From Acidobacteriota bacterium (GTDB lineage Bacteria > Acidobacteriota > UBA6911), in contig JAFGIY010000193.1 of the NCBI GenBank assembly GCA_016929335.1, positions 1 to 64,000 on the forward strand: a DNA stretch of 64,000 nt, given 5' to 3'. The notes below the pieces were generated by a model that was not told where the DNA came from, ran no database searches, and saw only the letters and a program-made list of their open reading frames with translations. Positions 8,670-17,426 of this stretch are shown here, piece after piece (the first letter of the stretch is position 1; every line of letters starts with the position of its first letter). The translations under genes were made by a program, and so were the position numbers.

Positions 8670-9518
8670 ATGAATTCCACAGAAGTAAAACAGATCGTTA
8701 AAGAGAAGTATGGACAGGCTGCTGCTCAGGCAAAATCCGGCGAGCGCAGCTGCTGCGGATCTTCGAGCTGCTGCAGTTCCGTAGACCCTATTATAAAAGA
8801 TCTATACTCATCGGACGAGATGGCGGAGCTTCCAGAAAAGGCTGTTCTGGCCTCTCTCGGATGCGGCAATCCCACGGCCTTGGCAGAGCTAAAGCCTGGC
8901 GAGACAGTCCTTGATCTTGGTTCAGGAGGCGGCATTGATGTTCTCTTGTCTTCCAGGCGTGTGGGGCCGAATGGCAAGGCCTATGGTCTCGATATGACGG
9001 ACGAAATGCTCTCGTTAGCGCGTGAAAACCAGCGCCAGTCCGGCGTCAAGAACGTCGAATTTCTGAAGGGAGAAATCGAAAATATTCCCCTGCCCGACAA
9101 CTCCGTGGATGTAATCATTTCCAATTGCGTGATCAACCTTTCTGCGAATAAGGATAGCGTCCTGCGTGAGGCATTCCGAGTCCTGAAGCCGGGCGGCCGT
9201 TTCGCTGTCTCTGATGTTGTTGTACTGGGAGATATCCCCGCAGATATAAGGAAGAATGTTGAGCTTTGGACCGGCTGCGTTGCCGGTGCATTGCATCAGG
9301 ATGAGTATCGTTCGAAGCTTGCAAAAGCAGGCTTTGAAAAAATGGATGTCGAGCCAACTCGCATTTATCAGGGGCAGGATGTCAGGGATCTTCTCTCCGG
9401 GACTAATCTGGACGCGAAGTCCATAATTGCTCAGGTAGATGGCAAGTTTGCCAGCGCTTTTGTTCGCGCTCAAAAACCGGCTGTTCCATGCTGTGGACCG
9501 GATTGCTGTTGCGGATAA
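8670..9518 (+). CDS. arsM: Arsenite S-adenosylmethionine methyltransferase
   Basis: A 282-residue cytoplasmic SAM methyltransferase. The SAM site is clear (VLDLGSGGGIDVLL, GLDMTDEML). The two cysteines known to hold As(III) in ArsM are present in SNCVINLS and WTGCVAGAL. Extra vicinal cysteines occur at the N-terminus (SCCGSSSCC) and C-terminus (CCGPDCCCG), as in several ArsM proteins. It methylates arsenite to mono- and dimethyl species. It follows a Cys-rich MarR regulator, and a weak terminator lies 40 nt downstream. Confidence 0.95.
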   Translation: MNSTEVKQIVKEKYGQAAAQAKSGERSCCGSSSCCSSVDPIIKDLYSSDEMAELPEKAVLASLGCGNPTALAELKPGETVLDLGSGGGIDVLLSSRRVGPNGKAYGLDMTDEMLSLARENQRQSGVKNVEFLKGEIENIPLPDNSVDVIISNCVINLSANKDSVLREAFRVLKPGGRFAVSDVVVLGDIPADIRKNVELWTGCVAGALHQDEYRSKLAKAGFEKMDVEPTRIYQGQDVRDLLSGTNLDAKSIIAQVDGKFASAFVRAQKPAVPCCGPDCCCG

Positions 9519-9557
9519 GAGGTGTACCAATTGAACAGGTTTTCCATAGAAACGGGG

Positions 9558-9579
9558 AAGCTGTTTAGAGCTTTTTTTT
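9558..9579 (+). terminator. Weak intrinsic terminator after arsM
   Basis: A 5-bp stem (AAGCT / AGCTT) with a short loop runs into a stretch of eight T's at 9572-9579. The stem is weak but the T-run is good. It sits 40 nt after the arsM stop and argues against the open frame 9522-9962 being a gene. Confidence 0.45.
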
Positions 9580-9909
9580 ATGAACACACCGGTACTTATT
9601 CAGGATTGAATTTCCTGTCGGCGCTTATTGGTATACGTCCGCGAAAGCCAACGGATGATGAAGCAGGCCGGATTCGGCAGCAATATTCGGCAATGGAAAA
9701 TATTCATTGCTCCGTGTGTCTGCGATTCAGGGTACCTAAACGATGCCAAGATTTTCTAAAGAGCGCATCGTGTTTCCTGGGTAATAAGAATTTTGCTTCC
9801 TTTTACAATGAAGGCCTTGGTTCCGAGGGGATAGGCAAGCTTAGACCGATTAAGAGGCATAGGATGTTTGCCGACGAGTGCATGTTTAAAAGGATGGAAC
9901 TATCAAGAG

Positions 9910-9959
9910 TATCGGGGTCGCAGTGCGACGCAATGCGTGCGCAGACTGCGACCCCGATA
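9910..9959. repeat. REP-like palindrome
   Basis: Perfect 15-bp arms TATCGGGGTCGCAGT (9910-9924) and ACTGCGACCCCGATA (9945-9959), with a GC-rich 20-nt centre that is itself partly self-complementary. The arm contains ATCGGGGTCG, also found in the large palindrome at 57427-57546, so the two are probably members of one extragenic repeat family. Confidence 0.75.
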
Positions 9960-9980
9960 TAAAACGCTCGAAGTGCATAA

Positions 9981-10151
9981 TTAGCGCGCTTCCTGTCTTG
10001 GAGCCCTCATGAGCATGTCCTGCAAGATGTCCCCCCCGGCGCTCATAATCAGGAATCGGATCACCAGGAGAAAGAATGCGGCGAGGAGCGCACCAAGGGC
10101 TCGCACCAATATGTGAAGTTCTTTTTGCGCGAACCCTAAAGATCGATTCAA
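9981..10151 (-). CDS. Possible small membrane protein downstream of the octaheme cytochrome
   Basis: The frame encodes about 56 residues from a TTG at 10151, with one strongly hydrophobic helix (LVRALGALLAAFFLLVIRFLIM) and a charged tail (MRAPRQEAR). It begins ~40 bp after the cytochrome stop on the same strand, as an accessory subunit would. There is no good ribosome-binding site and no recognised family. It may be a chance reading frame. Confidence 0.25.
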   Translation of the reverse strand: MNRSLGFAQKELHILVRALGALLAAFFLLVIRFLIMSAGGDILQDMLMRAPRQEAR

Positions 10152-10192
10152 CACCAGCGAGCATCCCGGCCGATATCGGGATCCATCTCGAA

Positions 10193-12955
10193 TCAACAAT
10201 CGGCAGGATGTTCTCTCTCTTGTTCGTCCCGGGTCATTCGGCCGTGTATCCATAAGAGGGTTCCCGGGAAACGGCCGGAGCGGAAATGGATGTTGTACAT
10301 GTGCCAGATGATGATTGCCGCAAAGGCGAGCACGGCCTCATGGGCGTGCGCTTCCTTGAAGGCGTTCATGGCCTCAGCTGTAAGGTGCGGGAATATCATG
10401 CGTGCGATGTCGTTGAACCACATAATGAGACCCGTCCCAATCATGGTCAAACAACCCCAGAACACCGCCCAATAGTCAAACTTCTCGAAATACGTAAATC
10501 GGCCGAACTCCGGTGGCTTCTCGGACCGACCGAAGAAATATCTGAGGTTTTGGCCGAGTTGTCTGAAATCCATCCGACGGGGAAGCATCAGGCTGAAATC
10601 TTTGCGACCCTCTTCGTGAATCAGCGAATACGCGAGGTGGTAACAAGCCGTAACGATGAGCAGCGCGCCACCCAGCCTGTGTATGATGCGCCAGAAATCC
10701 AGTCCGCCGAGACCCCCAGTCAGAGCCGCAGCCCAATATACTCCAGGATATCGAGCGCCAAAAACAAATAGCCCGGACAGGAAAAGAGCTCCAACCGATA
10801 CCAAGAGCAGCAGGTGCTGGGCGCGAAAATGGTTATTGAATCGCTGGATCCAAACTGTTGAAGTGTGCGGTCCCTTCGTTTTTCGCGCGCGCATTCGCGC
10901 CCAGGCATCCAGCAGGATATGGCCGATAAGTAGAACCATCACAACGATGGTGAGCCACTTGAAAAAGGCCGCGATAGCGCCGGCGAATCCTGTGTAGCTC
11001 GGAGAGCGTCCATCGTATCCCAGGATCCCGGACTGCAACATCCAAACGGGTTTCCCGTCAGGACCGAACGGCTTGTCGAGAACCGCTCCGAAAAAGAAAG
11101 GGCTGTTGGCCGAGTGGCAATCGGTGCAACCGCTTGAGCCCAGAGCAGCCTTGGCTGGGGTTACATCGTGCGAGAACTTGTAGACCGAGGCATAGGCCGT
11201 CGCCTCCCACTCCTCGTGGGGCAAGGTTCTGGATTCCGTTGCCGAGTAGTAGGCTTTGCTGTCCGCAACCCACACCAGGCGCCGCCCCTCAAGGGGAAAT
11301 TTGGTCGCGGCGAGGTATGCGCGGGTTGCAGCAAGCAGAGCATCAATTTCGTCGGGCCGGTTCACCTCAATGACGCCGTCCTGATTGTCGTCGGTGATTT
11401 TGGCCAATTCCGGGTATTTGTTCTTCGGATCAGCCAGGTGCCGGACCCATAGCTGGTAGAAGTCTTTCATAAAGAGTTGATTCAGCCCAGGCTTTCCCTG
11501 CTCCTCAAATCCTACGAAAGCGCTGTGAACTCGGTTGCCAGGATAAATTTTCCCCTTATAGCGGAACAGTGTTGGGCGGGTCAAATCAGTGGGCTTATCT
11601 TGGTTCGTGAACAGGTCCAAATCGCCATAATGGTTCCAGAAGGCCATATCCTGATCATAAAATGCCCAGATATGTTTGCCGGGAGGAGTGATCCGGGGCG
11701 CAGGATTATAAACGTCGCTAGCTTGCACGAGTGCGCTCTTCACCGAGCGGCTCGGGATATGGCACGCCTGGCATGAGATCTCTTCCAGGTGCAACGGAGG
11801 CAACCATGTGTGATCGGCACACGGGGCGTTACGCCCACCCTCCAGATGGCAACTCTCACAGGAGCGGACCGTATTGTCGAGGTCGTTACGCACCCATCCG
11901 GACGGATCATCCCCTTTACCAAACTGATGGACCTCGCGGCCGCGTATACGCGGATCCGAGGCTCGACTGCCGGATTCGTGACAGTCTACGCAACGCATCC
12001 CCGAAGCCAGGTGCACATCATTTCGTTCAGTGAAGTCAGCTCCGCGCTTCTTCCACCCCGGCTTGGAGTGACAATTGAGGCACGTGCTGTTGCGCGGTTC
12101 GGGAACAATATGGACAATGGCATTGCCGTCCGCGCTAAAGCGGCTTGTGTCGTAGGTAACGATCGGTTTTTCACCGGCGCTCACAGATCCTTTGACAGCA
12201 CCGAAACCTGCGCCGGAGGTTGCCGCCCAGCGGAAGTTGAGGCTGGTGAGCTCGGCGCTGCGCATCTTAAAATTATATTCAGGCATGTGGCAAAGAAGGC
12301 AGTCCGCCTCGATAACACCAGTTTCAGACCATCGCGCCTTGTAGTAATCTCCGTCAAGATTGTTATCCCCGCCTGCTGTAAATCCGGATGCGGGATCGCT
12401 CATCCAGGTGTCATAACGCTTGCCGTCCCGATCGAATTCAAGTGGCCCCCCACCCGGGTGGCAGGCGCCGCACGAAGCGCTAATGAATTCGAAGGAGGTC
12501 ATATCGATGCTGCGGGCGTTCGGGTTCTGCTTTGGGGCAAGTTGGCGATACAGCGGCGCCGGAGAACACCAGTTGCCGCCATAGTTGCCCGGCGCGGTTA
12601 CCCAAGCATAGCGTTCTGCCATCGCCGGCGGTACATTCTCGCCTTTGCCCTGTGTAAAATGGAACCCCTCGGTTATTTTGTCGTAGTCGTGGCAACCTTT
12701 CGCTCCGCAGGTCTGTCGGGGAGAGTACGGTACGGCATTGTTCACGCCCTTTACGGGATCAATCACATTTCCGGCTTCATCACGTAAGGGAAATGGCGGG
12801 CACACGCCAACGGCGCGATTTGTGGTGTCTGCCGATGCCACCGGAACGTTGGATGGCTTAAGACTCCCGCAGCCGCAGAAAAGTCCTGCCGTCAACGCGG
12901 CTGTTAATGCGAACCCATCGGCTCGGATCGATAGATTTGCTCCCGGTATCTTCAT
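10193..12955 (-). CDS. Octaheme cytochrome c fused to a cytochrome b561-type membrane domain
   Basis: A 920-residue electron-transfer protein. After an N-terminal hydrophobic export signal there are eight c-heme sites: one CX4CH (CGAKGCH, ~83) and seven CXXCH (CGACH ~162, CLLCH ~219, CLNCH ~292, CVDCH ~322, CESCH ~366, CQACH ~395, CTDCH ~610). An EF-hand-like loop (DDNQDGVIE) lies near 525. The C-terminal ~270 residues hold five membrane helices with paired histidines (HILLD, HFRAQH, IIHRLGG, CYHLAY, HAHEA, WHMYNIHF), as in diheme cytochrome b subunits. One chain could thus link the quinone pool to periplasmic electron acceptors or donors. Start ATG 12955 follows AAGGAG by 8 nt. It resembles octaheme reductase-type proteins but no substrate can be assigned. 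An ArsR-type operator candidate lies upstream. Confidence 0.88.
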   Translation of the reverse strand: MKIPGANLSIRADGFALTAALTAGLFCGCGSLKPSNVPVASADTTNRAVGVCPPFPLRDEAGNVIDPVKGVNNAVPYSPRQTCGAKGCHDYDKITEGFHFTQGKGENVPPAMAERYAWVTAPGNYGGNWCSPAPLYRQLAPKQNPNARSIDMTSFEFISASCGACHPGGGPLEFDRDGKRYDTWMSDPASGFTAGGDNNLDGDYYKARWSETGVIEADCLLCHMPEYNFKMRSAELTSLNFRWAATSGAGFGAVKGSVSAGEKPIVTYDTSRFSADGNAIVHIVPEPRNSTCLNCHSKPGWKKRGADFTERNDVHLASGMRCVDCHESGSRASDPRIRGREVHQFGKGDDPSGWVRNDLDNTVRSCESCHLEGGRNAPCADHTWLPPLHLEEISCQACHIPSRSVKSALVQASDVYNPAPRITPPGKHIWAFYDQDMAFWNHYGDLDLFTNQDKPTDLTRPTLFRYKGKIYPGNRVHSAFVGFEEQGKPGLNQLFMKDFYQLWVRHLADPKNKYPELAKITDDNQDGVIEVNRPDEIDALLAATRAYLAATKFPLEGRRLVWVADSKAYYSATESRTLPHEEWEATAYASVYKFSHDVTPAKAALGSSGCTDCHSANSPFFFGAVLDKPFGPDGKPVWMLQSGILGYDGRSPSYTGFAGAIAAFFKWLTIVVMVLLIGHILLDAWARMRARKTKGPHTSTVWIQRFNNHFRAQHLLLLVSVGALFLSGLFVFGARYPGVYWAAALTGGLGGLDFWRIIHRLGGALLIVTACYHLAYSLIHEEGRKDFSLMLPRRMDFRQLGQNLRYFFGRSEKPPEFGRFTYFEKFDYWAVFWGCLTMIGTGLIMWFNDIARMIFPHLTAEAMNAFKEAHAHEAVLAFAAIIIWHMYNIHFRSGRFPGTLLWIHGRMTRDEQEREHPADC

Positions 12956-13048
12956 AATCCGCACTCCTTACCACTTTTTAGGGGTGATGTCGGACATAAT
13001 GGCTATATACAGTCCTTTGCCCTGGGATTTTTCAATAATGTCCAAAGC

Positions 13049-13075
13049 TATCACTATTTGGCAAATTAGCCAATA
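13049..13075 (-). promoter_or_regulatory. Operator-like site shared with arsR
   Basis: A 27-bp sequence almost identical to 19477-19503: TATCACTATTTGGC, six bases, then GCCAATA. The core TTGGC-N6-GCCAA is an inverted repeat. It lies 94 bp upstream of the cytochrome start and 148 bp upstream of the divergent porin. The second copy sits immediately before arsR, so the ArsR protein is the likely binder (inference). Confidence 0.7.
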
Positions 13076-13222
13076 GAATATTCTCCACTCACGCTATAAT
13101 CCTGACTGAACTTGAACCAAGGCGAACGTAAGAAGATCCCGGATGTGAAATGGATCCATCGCTCCGGATATTTCGCAAAATCAACCTGCTGGATTTTGTA
13201 AAGGCGCAATCCCGTGCATGTG

Positions 13223-14593
13223 ATGTTAAGGAGACGAAATTCAGTTCTGTCGATATTCTGCCTGCTGCTGTTTTTCCCGGCTCTTCTGGCGATTGCGAAT
13301 GACACTCAACCACAAAAGGAACAGGCCGCGAATACGAAGAAAAGGCTCAAGGACATACCCGTTGGGCCTTTTCATCTGGATTTGGCTGCAAATATCCGGT
13401 TGCGCGCCGAATATCAGTCCGGATTCGATGTGAGAAGATACGAACCTGATACAAAAGACCGATTCATGCTGACGCGAATCATGCTCGATCTCAGCCTTCG
13501 GTTTGACTTGGATCGCCGGCTGTTCGTCCAGTTTCGCGATGCTCATGCTCCTGGAACCCGTCTTAAAAGCGAAAATTTCATTAAAAGCAACCCCTTTGAA
13601 GATCTCTGGGACATTCGCCAGCTTTATTTTGAGTGGAACAATATCGGAGGAAGCCCCCTGGGCGCTCGCATTGGAAGGCAGCAGATCAGCTATGGCGATC
13701 AGCGGATTTTCGGCCCCGGCCTCTGGGGCAACACAGGGCGCTACGCGTGGGATGCTGCGATGCTGAAGATCGATACACCCCGTATTGGAATTGATGCCTG
13801 GATTGGCAGGCCTGTAAAGAATCGCCCTGAAGTATGGCCCAATCGCGAATTTGATGCGCCTGTGGCCGCCGTTATTTATGGTTCAGTTAAAAAACTTCCG
13901 TTCAGGCTCGATGTTTTTTATGCCGGGAAGTATGACGGCAAATCCCGCACCAATGGCGAATCCGGAACTGGCGATCTCAAGTCTCACTCCATCGGATTCC
14001 AGCTGCAGAAACCGGCTCGCGAATGGCTGGATTTCACGGCCGCCTTTATCAGCCAGACAGGACACTATGGAAAGGACAGCCTTCGCGCTTTTGGCAGCAA
14101 CGCGGCTGTCGGCATGACATTTCCTGTGAAATGGCGTCCCAGACTTGCAGGCCAATTTACGTGGGGATCCGGAGATACAAATCCCGCAGACGGGATTCAC
14201 GGCACCTTCGACGGTGTATTCGGCGGCGCTGACATCAATTTCTATGGCGATCTGAACCTGTTTTTCTGGGCTAATCTTCGAGACTACGAATGGGACTTAC
14301 ACCTTCAGCCGGCGCGGAACATGAAGCTGATGTTCGAGCATCATTACTTCACATTGGATCAAGCCCGGGACGCATGGTACACGACCGGCATGGCTGTTCT
14401 GCGGCGGGATCTCGCCGGGAATTCGGGAACAGCCCTGGGCCACGAAATCAATCTGCGGTTTTCCTGGGTGCCGATCCGAGGTTTCGAGGTGCTGGCCGGC
14501 TGGGGCCGGTTCATTCCAGGCAACTTCGTAAAAGCCTCCGGCCAGGCAAATGCGGCATCCGGTCTTTTCCTGCAAACGGCCTACGACTTCTAA
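13223..14593 (+). CDS. Outer-membrane beta-barrel porin (alginate-export-like)
   Basis: A 456-residue protein with a signal peptide (SIFCLLLFFPALLAIA). The body shows alternating amphipathic strands, many aromatic residues at strand ends, features of the alginate_export/porin type (ANIRLRAEYQSGFD, IGRQQISYGDQRIFGPGLWGN), and a C-terminal phenylalanine (LQTAYDF) as expected for barrel assembly. It probably lets a solute cross the outer membrane. It is divergent from the octaheme cytochrome, and the region between carries the ArsR-type site. The start is uncertain: ATG 13223 gives a good signal peptide but lacks a clear ribosome-binding site. Confidence 0.75.
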   Translation: MLRRRNSVLSIFCLLLFFPALLAIANDTQPQKEQAANTKKRLKDIPVGPFHLDLAANIRLRAEYQSGFDVRRYEPDTKDRFMLTRIMLDLSLRFDLDRRLFVQFRDAHAPGTRLKSENFIKSNPFEDLWDIRQLYFEWNNIGGSPLGARIGRQQISYGDQRIFGPGLWGNTGRYAWDAAMLKIDTPRIGIDAWIGRPVKNRPEVWPNREFDAPVAAVIYGSVKKLPFRLDVFYAGKYDGKSRTNGESGTGDLKSHSIGFQLQKPAREWLDFTAAFISQTGHYGKDSLRAFGSNAAVGMTFPVKWRPRLAGQFTWGSGDTNPADGIHGTFDGVFGGADINFYGDLNLFFWANLRDYEWDLHLQPARNMKLMFEHHYFTLDQARDAWYTTGMAVLRRDLAGNSGTALGHEINLRFSWVPIRGFEVLAGWGRFIPGNFVKASGQANAASGLFLQTAYDF

Positions 14594-14623
14594 TGACCTC
14601 AGAAATTATTCATCGGGAACATA

Positions 14624-15508
14624 TTATGGAAGGGGCGCATGGCCGGAAGAAATTTCGGGGACGAAATCTTTTCGAGCCTGGCCGACCTCTAAAAACTTGC
14701 CGACAAGCAGGATGTGCCTTTCCTGAGGAAGGTTTTTATAGTCGACTTCGTCCATAAATCTTCCGACCGTGCTGCGGATCACTTTCTGGTTGACCCGTTC
14801 GCCCGCATCGACGACCTCGGCTACCGGTGTATCCGCCGGATAATATTTTTTCAATTGGGAGAACAGCCGCGGATAATCAAGCAGCATGGTATATACGACC
14901 AAGGTGCTGCCGCACGCCATGAGCTTTTCATTCACATCCACGCGTCCTTCCCAATCGTCCATGGTCAGGATGACGGCGCTGGTATCGTAGCCGAAAGGAG
15001 GGCTCATCTTGACCGCAGCGCTGGCCGCCTGAAAAGCTCCAACTCCCGGGATTACTTCGGTGGGGATGTCCGCCGGGAGCATCTCCAACATAAAAGTAAG
15101 ACCATAGACCATCGGATCGCCGCCCTGCAGATCAGCAATAATTTTGCCTTCCCTAACGGCCGCGGTGACATGATCGACGAGCAATTTCCTGGCTTGTATG
15201 CCCTTTTCAGCCATTGTGCGTTTTTTAGGATCCGCAATTTTCTGAGGATCGGCACCATACATCACGCGCAGCGCGACCGGACGCAACCAGACTTCCTTAT
15301 CCTGGATATATTCCTGCCAATAGGTCCTTTCCTCTTCGGTTTCGACCAGAACAATATCGGCGCTTTTGATAACTTTCATAGCACGCACGGTGATCAAATC
15401 CTTGGCGGTGCCCATCCCTACAATATAAAACTTCCCTTCGCCCGCATTGGCAAAGGAGCTTCCCATTAAAATTAAGACCAGTAAGAAATACTTAACGCAG
15501 CATCTCAT
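14624..15508 (-). CDS. Tetrapyrrole-methylase-fold protein with a signal peptide
   Basis: A 294-residue protein. Residues ~1-22 are a textbook signal peptide (basic start, FLLVLILMGSSF, ANA cleavage site). The rest matches the TP-methylase fold: YIVGMGTAKDLITVRAMKVIKSADIVLVE at the N-terminus, LQGGDPMVYG, VIPGVGAFQAASA and a C-terminal ILLVGKF. This fold normally methylates corrinoid or porphyrinoid rings with SAM in the cytoplasm, so export is odd. It overlaps the upstream small exported protein by 17 nt with its own AGGAGAG signal, so the two are coupled. It converges on the porin gene. The substrate is unknown; the enzyme may be cytoplasmic if the leader is only an anchor. Confidence 0.82.
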   Translation of the reverse strand: MRCCVKYFLLVLILMGSSFANAGEGKFYIVGMGTAKDLITVRAMKVIKSADIVLVETEEERTYWQEYIQDKEVWLRPVALRVMYGADPQKIADPKKRTMAEKGIQARKLLVDHVTAAVREGKIIADLQGGDPMVYGLTFMLEMLPADIPTEVIPGVGAFQAASAAVKMSPPFGYDTSAVILTMDDWEGRVDVNEKLMACGSTLVVYTMLLDYPRLFSQLKKYYPADTPVAEVVDAGERVNQKVIRSTVGRFMDEVDYKNLPQERHILLVGKFLEVGQARKDFVPEISSGHAPLP

Positions 15509-15890
15509 TGTTTCTCTCCTCTAGTATTGTCCCCAGATCAAATGGTCTGCCGGGATCCTCTCTTAATATGGTTTGCACGGTTTTCAGGAGCAAAGCAATC
15601 TGCCCGCGTATCTCTTCGGGGCTCCATGCCTTCAAGGGAGCCGGCGACAGGTTAATGAGGGATTTTGGGTGCAGGCTCAGCCATAATTCCACGCCGGCGC
15701 GGATCTTTTCAACCGTTGATGTCTCCAGGAGCAATTCATCATTGGACGCCTTCTGAAGATAGAGCAGGCTTTCCTGCCAATGGATAATTTGCAGGGTTTG
15801 CGCTGGAGCCGCACAGACGTAGAAAAACAAAAGGATGCATGCCGGCCAGACTCTTCCTGTGCAATAAGTTATGTATTTTATAGTTGCCAT
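15492..15890 (-). CDS. Small exported helical protein sharing a domain with the TonB receptor
   Basis: A 132-residue protein with a signal peptide (ACILLFFYVCAAPA, cleavage before Q31). The mature ~100 residues align with the N-terminal extension of the TonB-dependent receptor at 27854-30202: E-L/F-W..L-P, N/SL...P...WS, LKTV...L, and a closing PGR-F-D/E-L/I-G. In the receptor this segment ends just before the TonB-box-like ISVTAE; here the protein ends soon after the same point. The family is not recognised. Start ATG 15890 has GAGG upstream. It is translationally coupled to the methylase. Role unknown; perhaps a periplasmic interaction module. Confidence 0.75.
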   Translation of the reverse strand: MATIKYITYCTGRVWPACILLFFYVCAAPAQTLQIIHWQESLLYLQKASNDELLLETSTVEKIRAGVELWLSLHPKSLINLSPAPLKAWSPEEIRGQIALLLKTVQTILREDPGRPFDLGTILEERNNEMLR

Positions 15891-16343
15891 CCGTTGCCTC
15901 TGCTTGACATTGCGATGTTTTATATACACGACAATGTATTTTATGGCAACAGGATTCTGCTGTGAAATACACCCCCAGGGCATTATGGGAAATCCGCAGA
16001 AGGCAAAGCAAATTGGACCGTCTCCCATGAATAAGGGGTATCCCGGATTTGGTTTGAATGCGTCTCCCTCTCCTCCGTGATCCGGAATTCAAGCAGGCAC
16101 TGATTGCTGGATTGGACTTGGTATGGAATGCGGCGGCTGATCACAGGCTGCTGCGAAAATGACCTGTAATCAGTCCACAGGTTCGGATGTTCTTCATGAT
16201 CTCATTAAACGATATTATTCGGCGGGATCAGGTTATATTTCATTTAACCGTTATTACATCAACCAACCAGTCATCGTTTTATGACGAACGTTTAGCCGGC
16301 GCATTGAATGCGCACTGCAATATGCTTCGCAAACAGAACCTGA
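15891..16343. other. Intergenic region upstream of the small exported protein
   Basis: About 450 bp without a supportable gene. An AT-rich stretch at ~15905-15945 holds an inverted repeat ACATTG-N19-CAATGT (15907-15937), just upstream of the minus-strand start at 15890, which may be an operator. The rest shows only short chance frames. Confidence 0.4.
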
Positions 16344-16683
16344 TTACGGCACCAGGCGAAGCGCCATCTCTGCAACGCGCAGGCCGGTGTTGCGCGCGCC
16401 AGTCGGGCCAAGTTCGTCGCCGCTGATATCATCTTTCGTCGAATGCAGAATGCCTCCCTGGAATGCCGGCGAGCGTCCGCCGACGGGAATCATCCCGAAG
16501 CAGAGCATGGCCATCTGAACCTGCTCACTGAAGAGTTGCTGGCCGCTGTTTCGGAGCTGGCCTACGGCAATGACTCCTACCGGCTTCCCATCCAGCGGCA
16601 TTTTTGGTTCGCGGAGGGGCGCGCAGCGTTCGATGAATGCCCTGCAAAGAGAGCCTGTGACATCACTCAACCCCACCTTTCTA
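16344..16683 (-). pseudogene. C-terminal remnant of an NADPH/FMN flavodoxin-like reductase
   Basis: The frame encodes ~112 residues like the C-terminal half of FMN reductases/iron-sulfur flavoproteins: SDVTGSLCRAFIERCAPLR, KPVGVIAVGQLRNSGQQ, MAMLCFGMIPVGG, then ARNTGLRVAEMA. The N-terminal ~90-100 residues with the FMN phosphate loop are absent. The remnant begins right at the stop of the upstream DGC gene, so a deletion probably joined the two. A GTG with AGAAAG before it could still allow translation of the stub. Confidence 0.6.
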
Positions 16684-17067
16684 TCAAAGTGAAGGCGCAA
16701 GCTTATCCAGAGAAATGCTATAAACCTTGGCGATGTTCTCATCCGTCATTGGCGTGGATCCCTTCTTCATTTCCAGATCGGCCAGCTGGATGTGTTCAAA
16801 ATTGGAGAATCCTGCGTTTTTCAGACATTCCCGGGTGCAACTGAGACTGCATCCGTCGATGGCCAGAATTTTTGCAGCAACCTCAGTGCTTTTTACAATA
16901 CCGCTGACACGGCCCCCGATTCCCGCCAGGCAAAACATATTTCCGGCGCCCTCACGACTCAGTTTACGGGCGACCTGGTCTGCAAGTGCTCCGACATCCG
17001 CAGCGCCGGAACAGGCGAAAATCAGTTTTGGGGCGGCGCTGCAGGCACAGGTCGTTTCTTCAGACAT
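16684..17067 (-). CDS. DGC-domain putative zinc-binding protein
   Basis: A 127-residue cysteine-rich protein with the DGC family signature: FACSGAADVGALADQVARKL, AGIGG, ILAIDGCSLSCTRECLKNAG. The conserved Asp-Gly-Cys triplet and the adjacent cysteines are thought to bind zinc. These proteins are often found next to small thioredoxins and ArsP-type permeases, as here. It is 54 bp downstream of the thioredoxin gene and probably in one operon with it and the permease. The biochemical role is not known. Confidence 0.85.
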   Translation of the reverse strand: MSEETTCACSAAPKLIFACSGAADVGALADQVARKLSREGAGNMFCLAGIGGRVSGIVKSTEVAAKILAIDGCSLSCTRECLKNAGFSNFEHIQLADLEMKKGSTPMTDENIAKVYSISLDKLAPSL

Positions 17068-17121
17068 GGTGTTCTCCTCTCCTTTGTTAAGGGCAATTCC
17101 GATAAATGGTTTACCTCGCGG

Positions 17122-17352
17122 TCAGGCAAGCATCTTTTTGACTTCATCCAGGGAAGGAACTTTGCCGACCGATTTCACTTCGCCATCAACGGCCAGCCCC
17201 GGCGTCATCATCACGCCGTAGGCCAGTATCTTGTCGATTTCGGTCACCTTTTCAAGTTCGTAATCAAGTCCCAGTTCTTTGGCGGCAGTTTCCGCCGTCT
17301 CTGCCAGCTTCTTGCATTTCGGGCATCCCGTGCCCAGAATCTGAATCTTCAT
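17122..17352 (-). CDS. Small thioredoxin-like protein (ArsE-like)
   Basis: A 76-residue glutaredoxin/thioredoxin-fold protein with the active site GCPKC at residues 9-13 and a cis-proline loop (MMTPGLAVDG). This is the single-domain 'redox-active disulfide' type found with YraQ/ArsP permeases and, as ArsE, with ArsF and ArsG. Here ArsF- and ArsG-like genes lie 5 kb away on the same strand. It likely passes electrons or a thiol adduct to the permease or a metalloid substrate in the cytoplasm. Confidence 0.85.
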   Translation of the reverse strand: MKIQILGTGCPKCKKLAETAETAAKELGLDYELEKVTEIDKILAYGVMMTPGLAVDGEVKSVGKVPSLDEVKKMLA

Positions 17353-17426
17353 TTATTAATTCTCCATCTGTAGTATTTAAGAAATTTTATCCCCCAGATC
17401 ATCGGCTTGGGGACTATTCAGTTTGT

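Noticed and set aside
9522..9962. 146-residue open frame right after arsM
   Set aside because: It reads through a terminator-like T-run and ends in the REP palindrome, has no domain-like pattern, and starts with GTG without a ribosome-binding site.
11789..12787. 332-residue frame opposite the octaheme cytochrome
   Set aside because: It is antisense to a clearly coding region with eight heme motifs and shows no family features.
14714..15469. 251-residue frame opposite the methylase gene
   Set aside because: Antisense shadow of a well-supported gene; no start signal.
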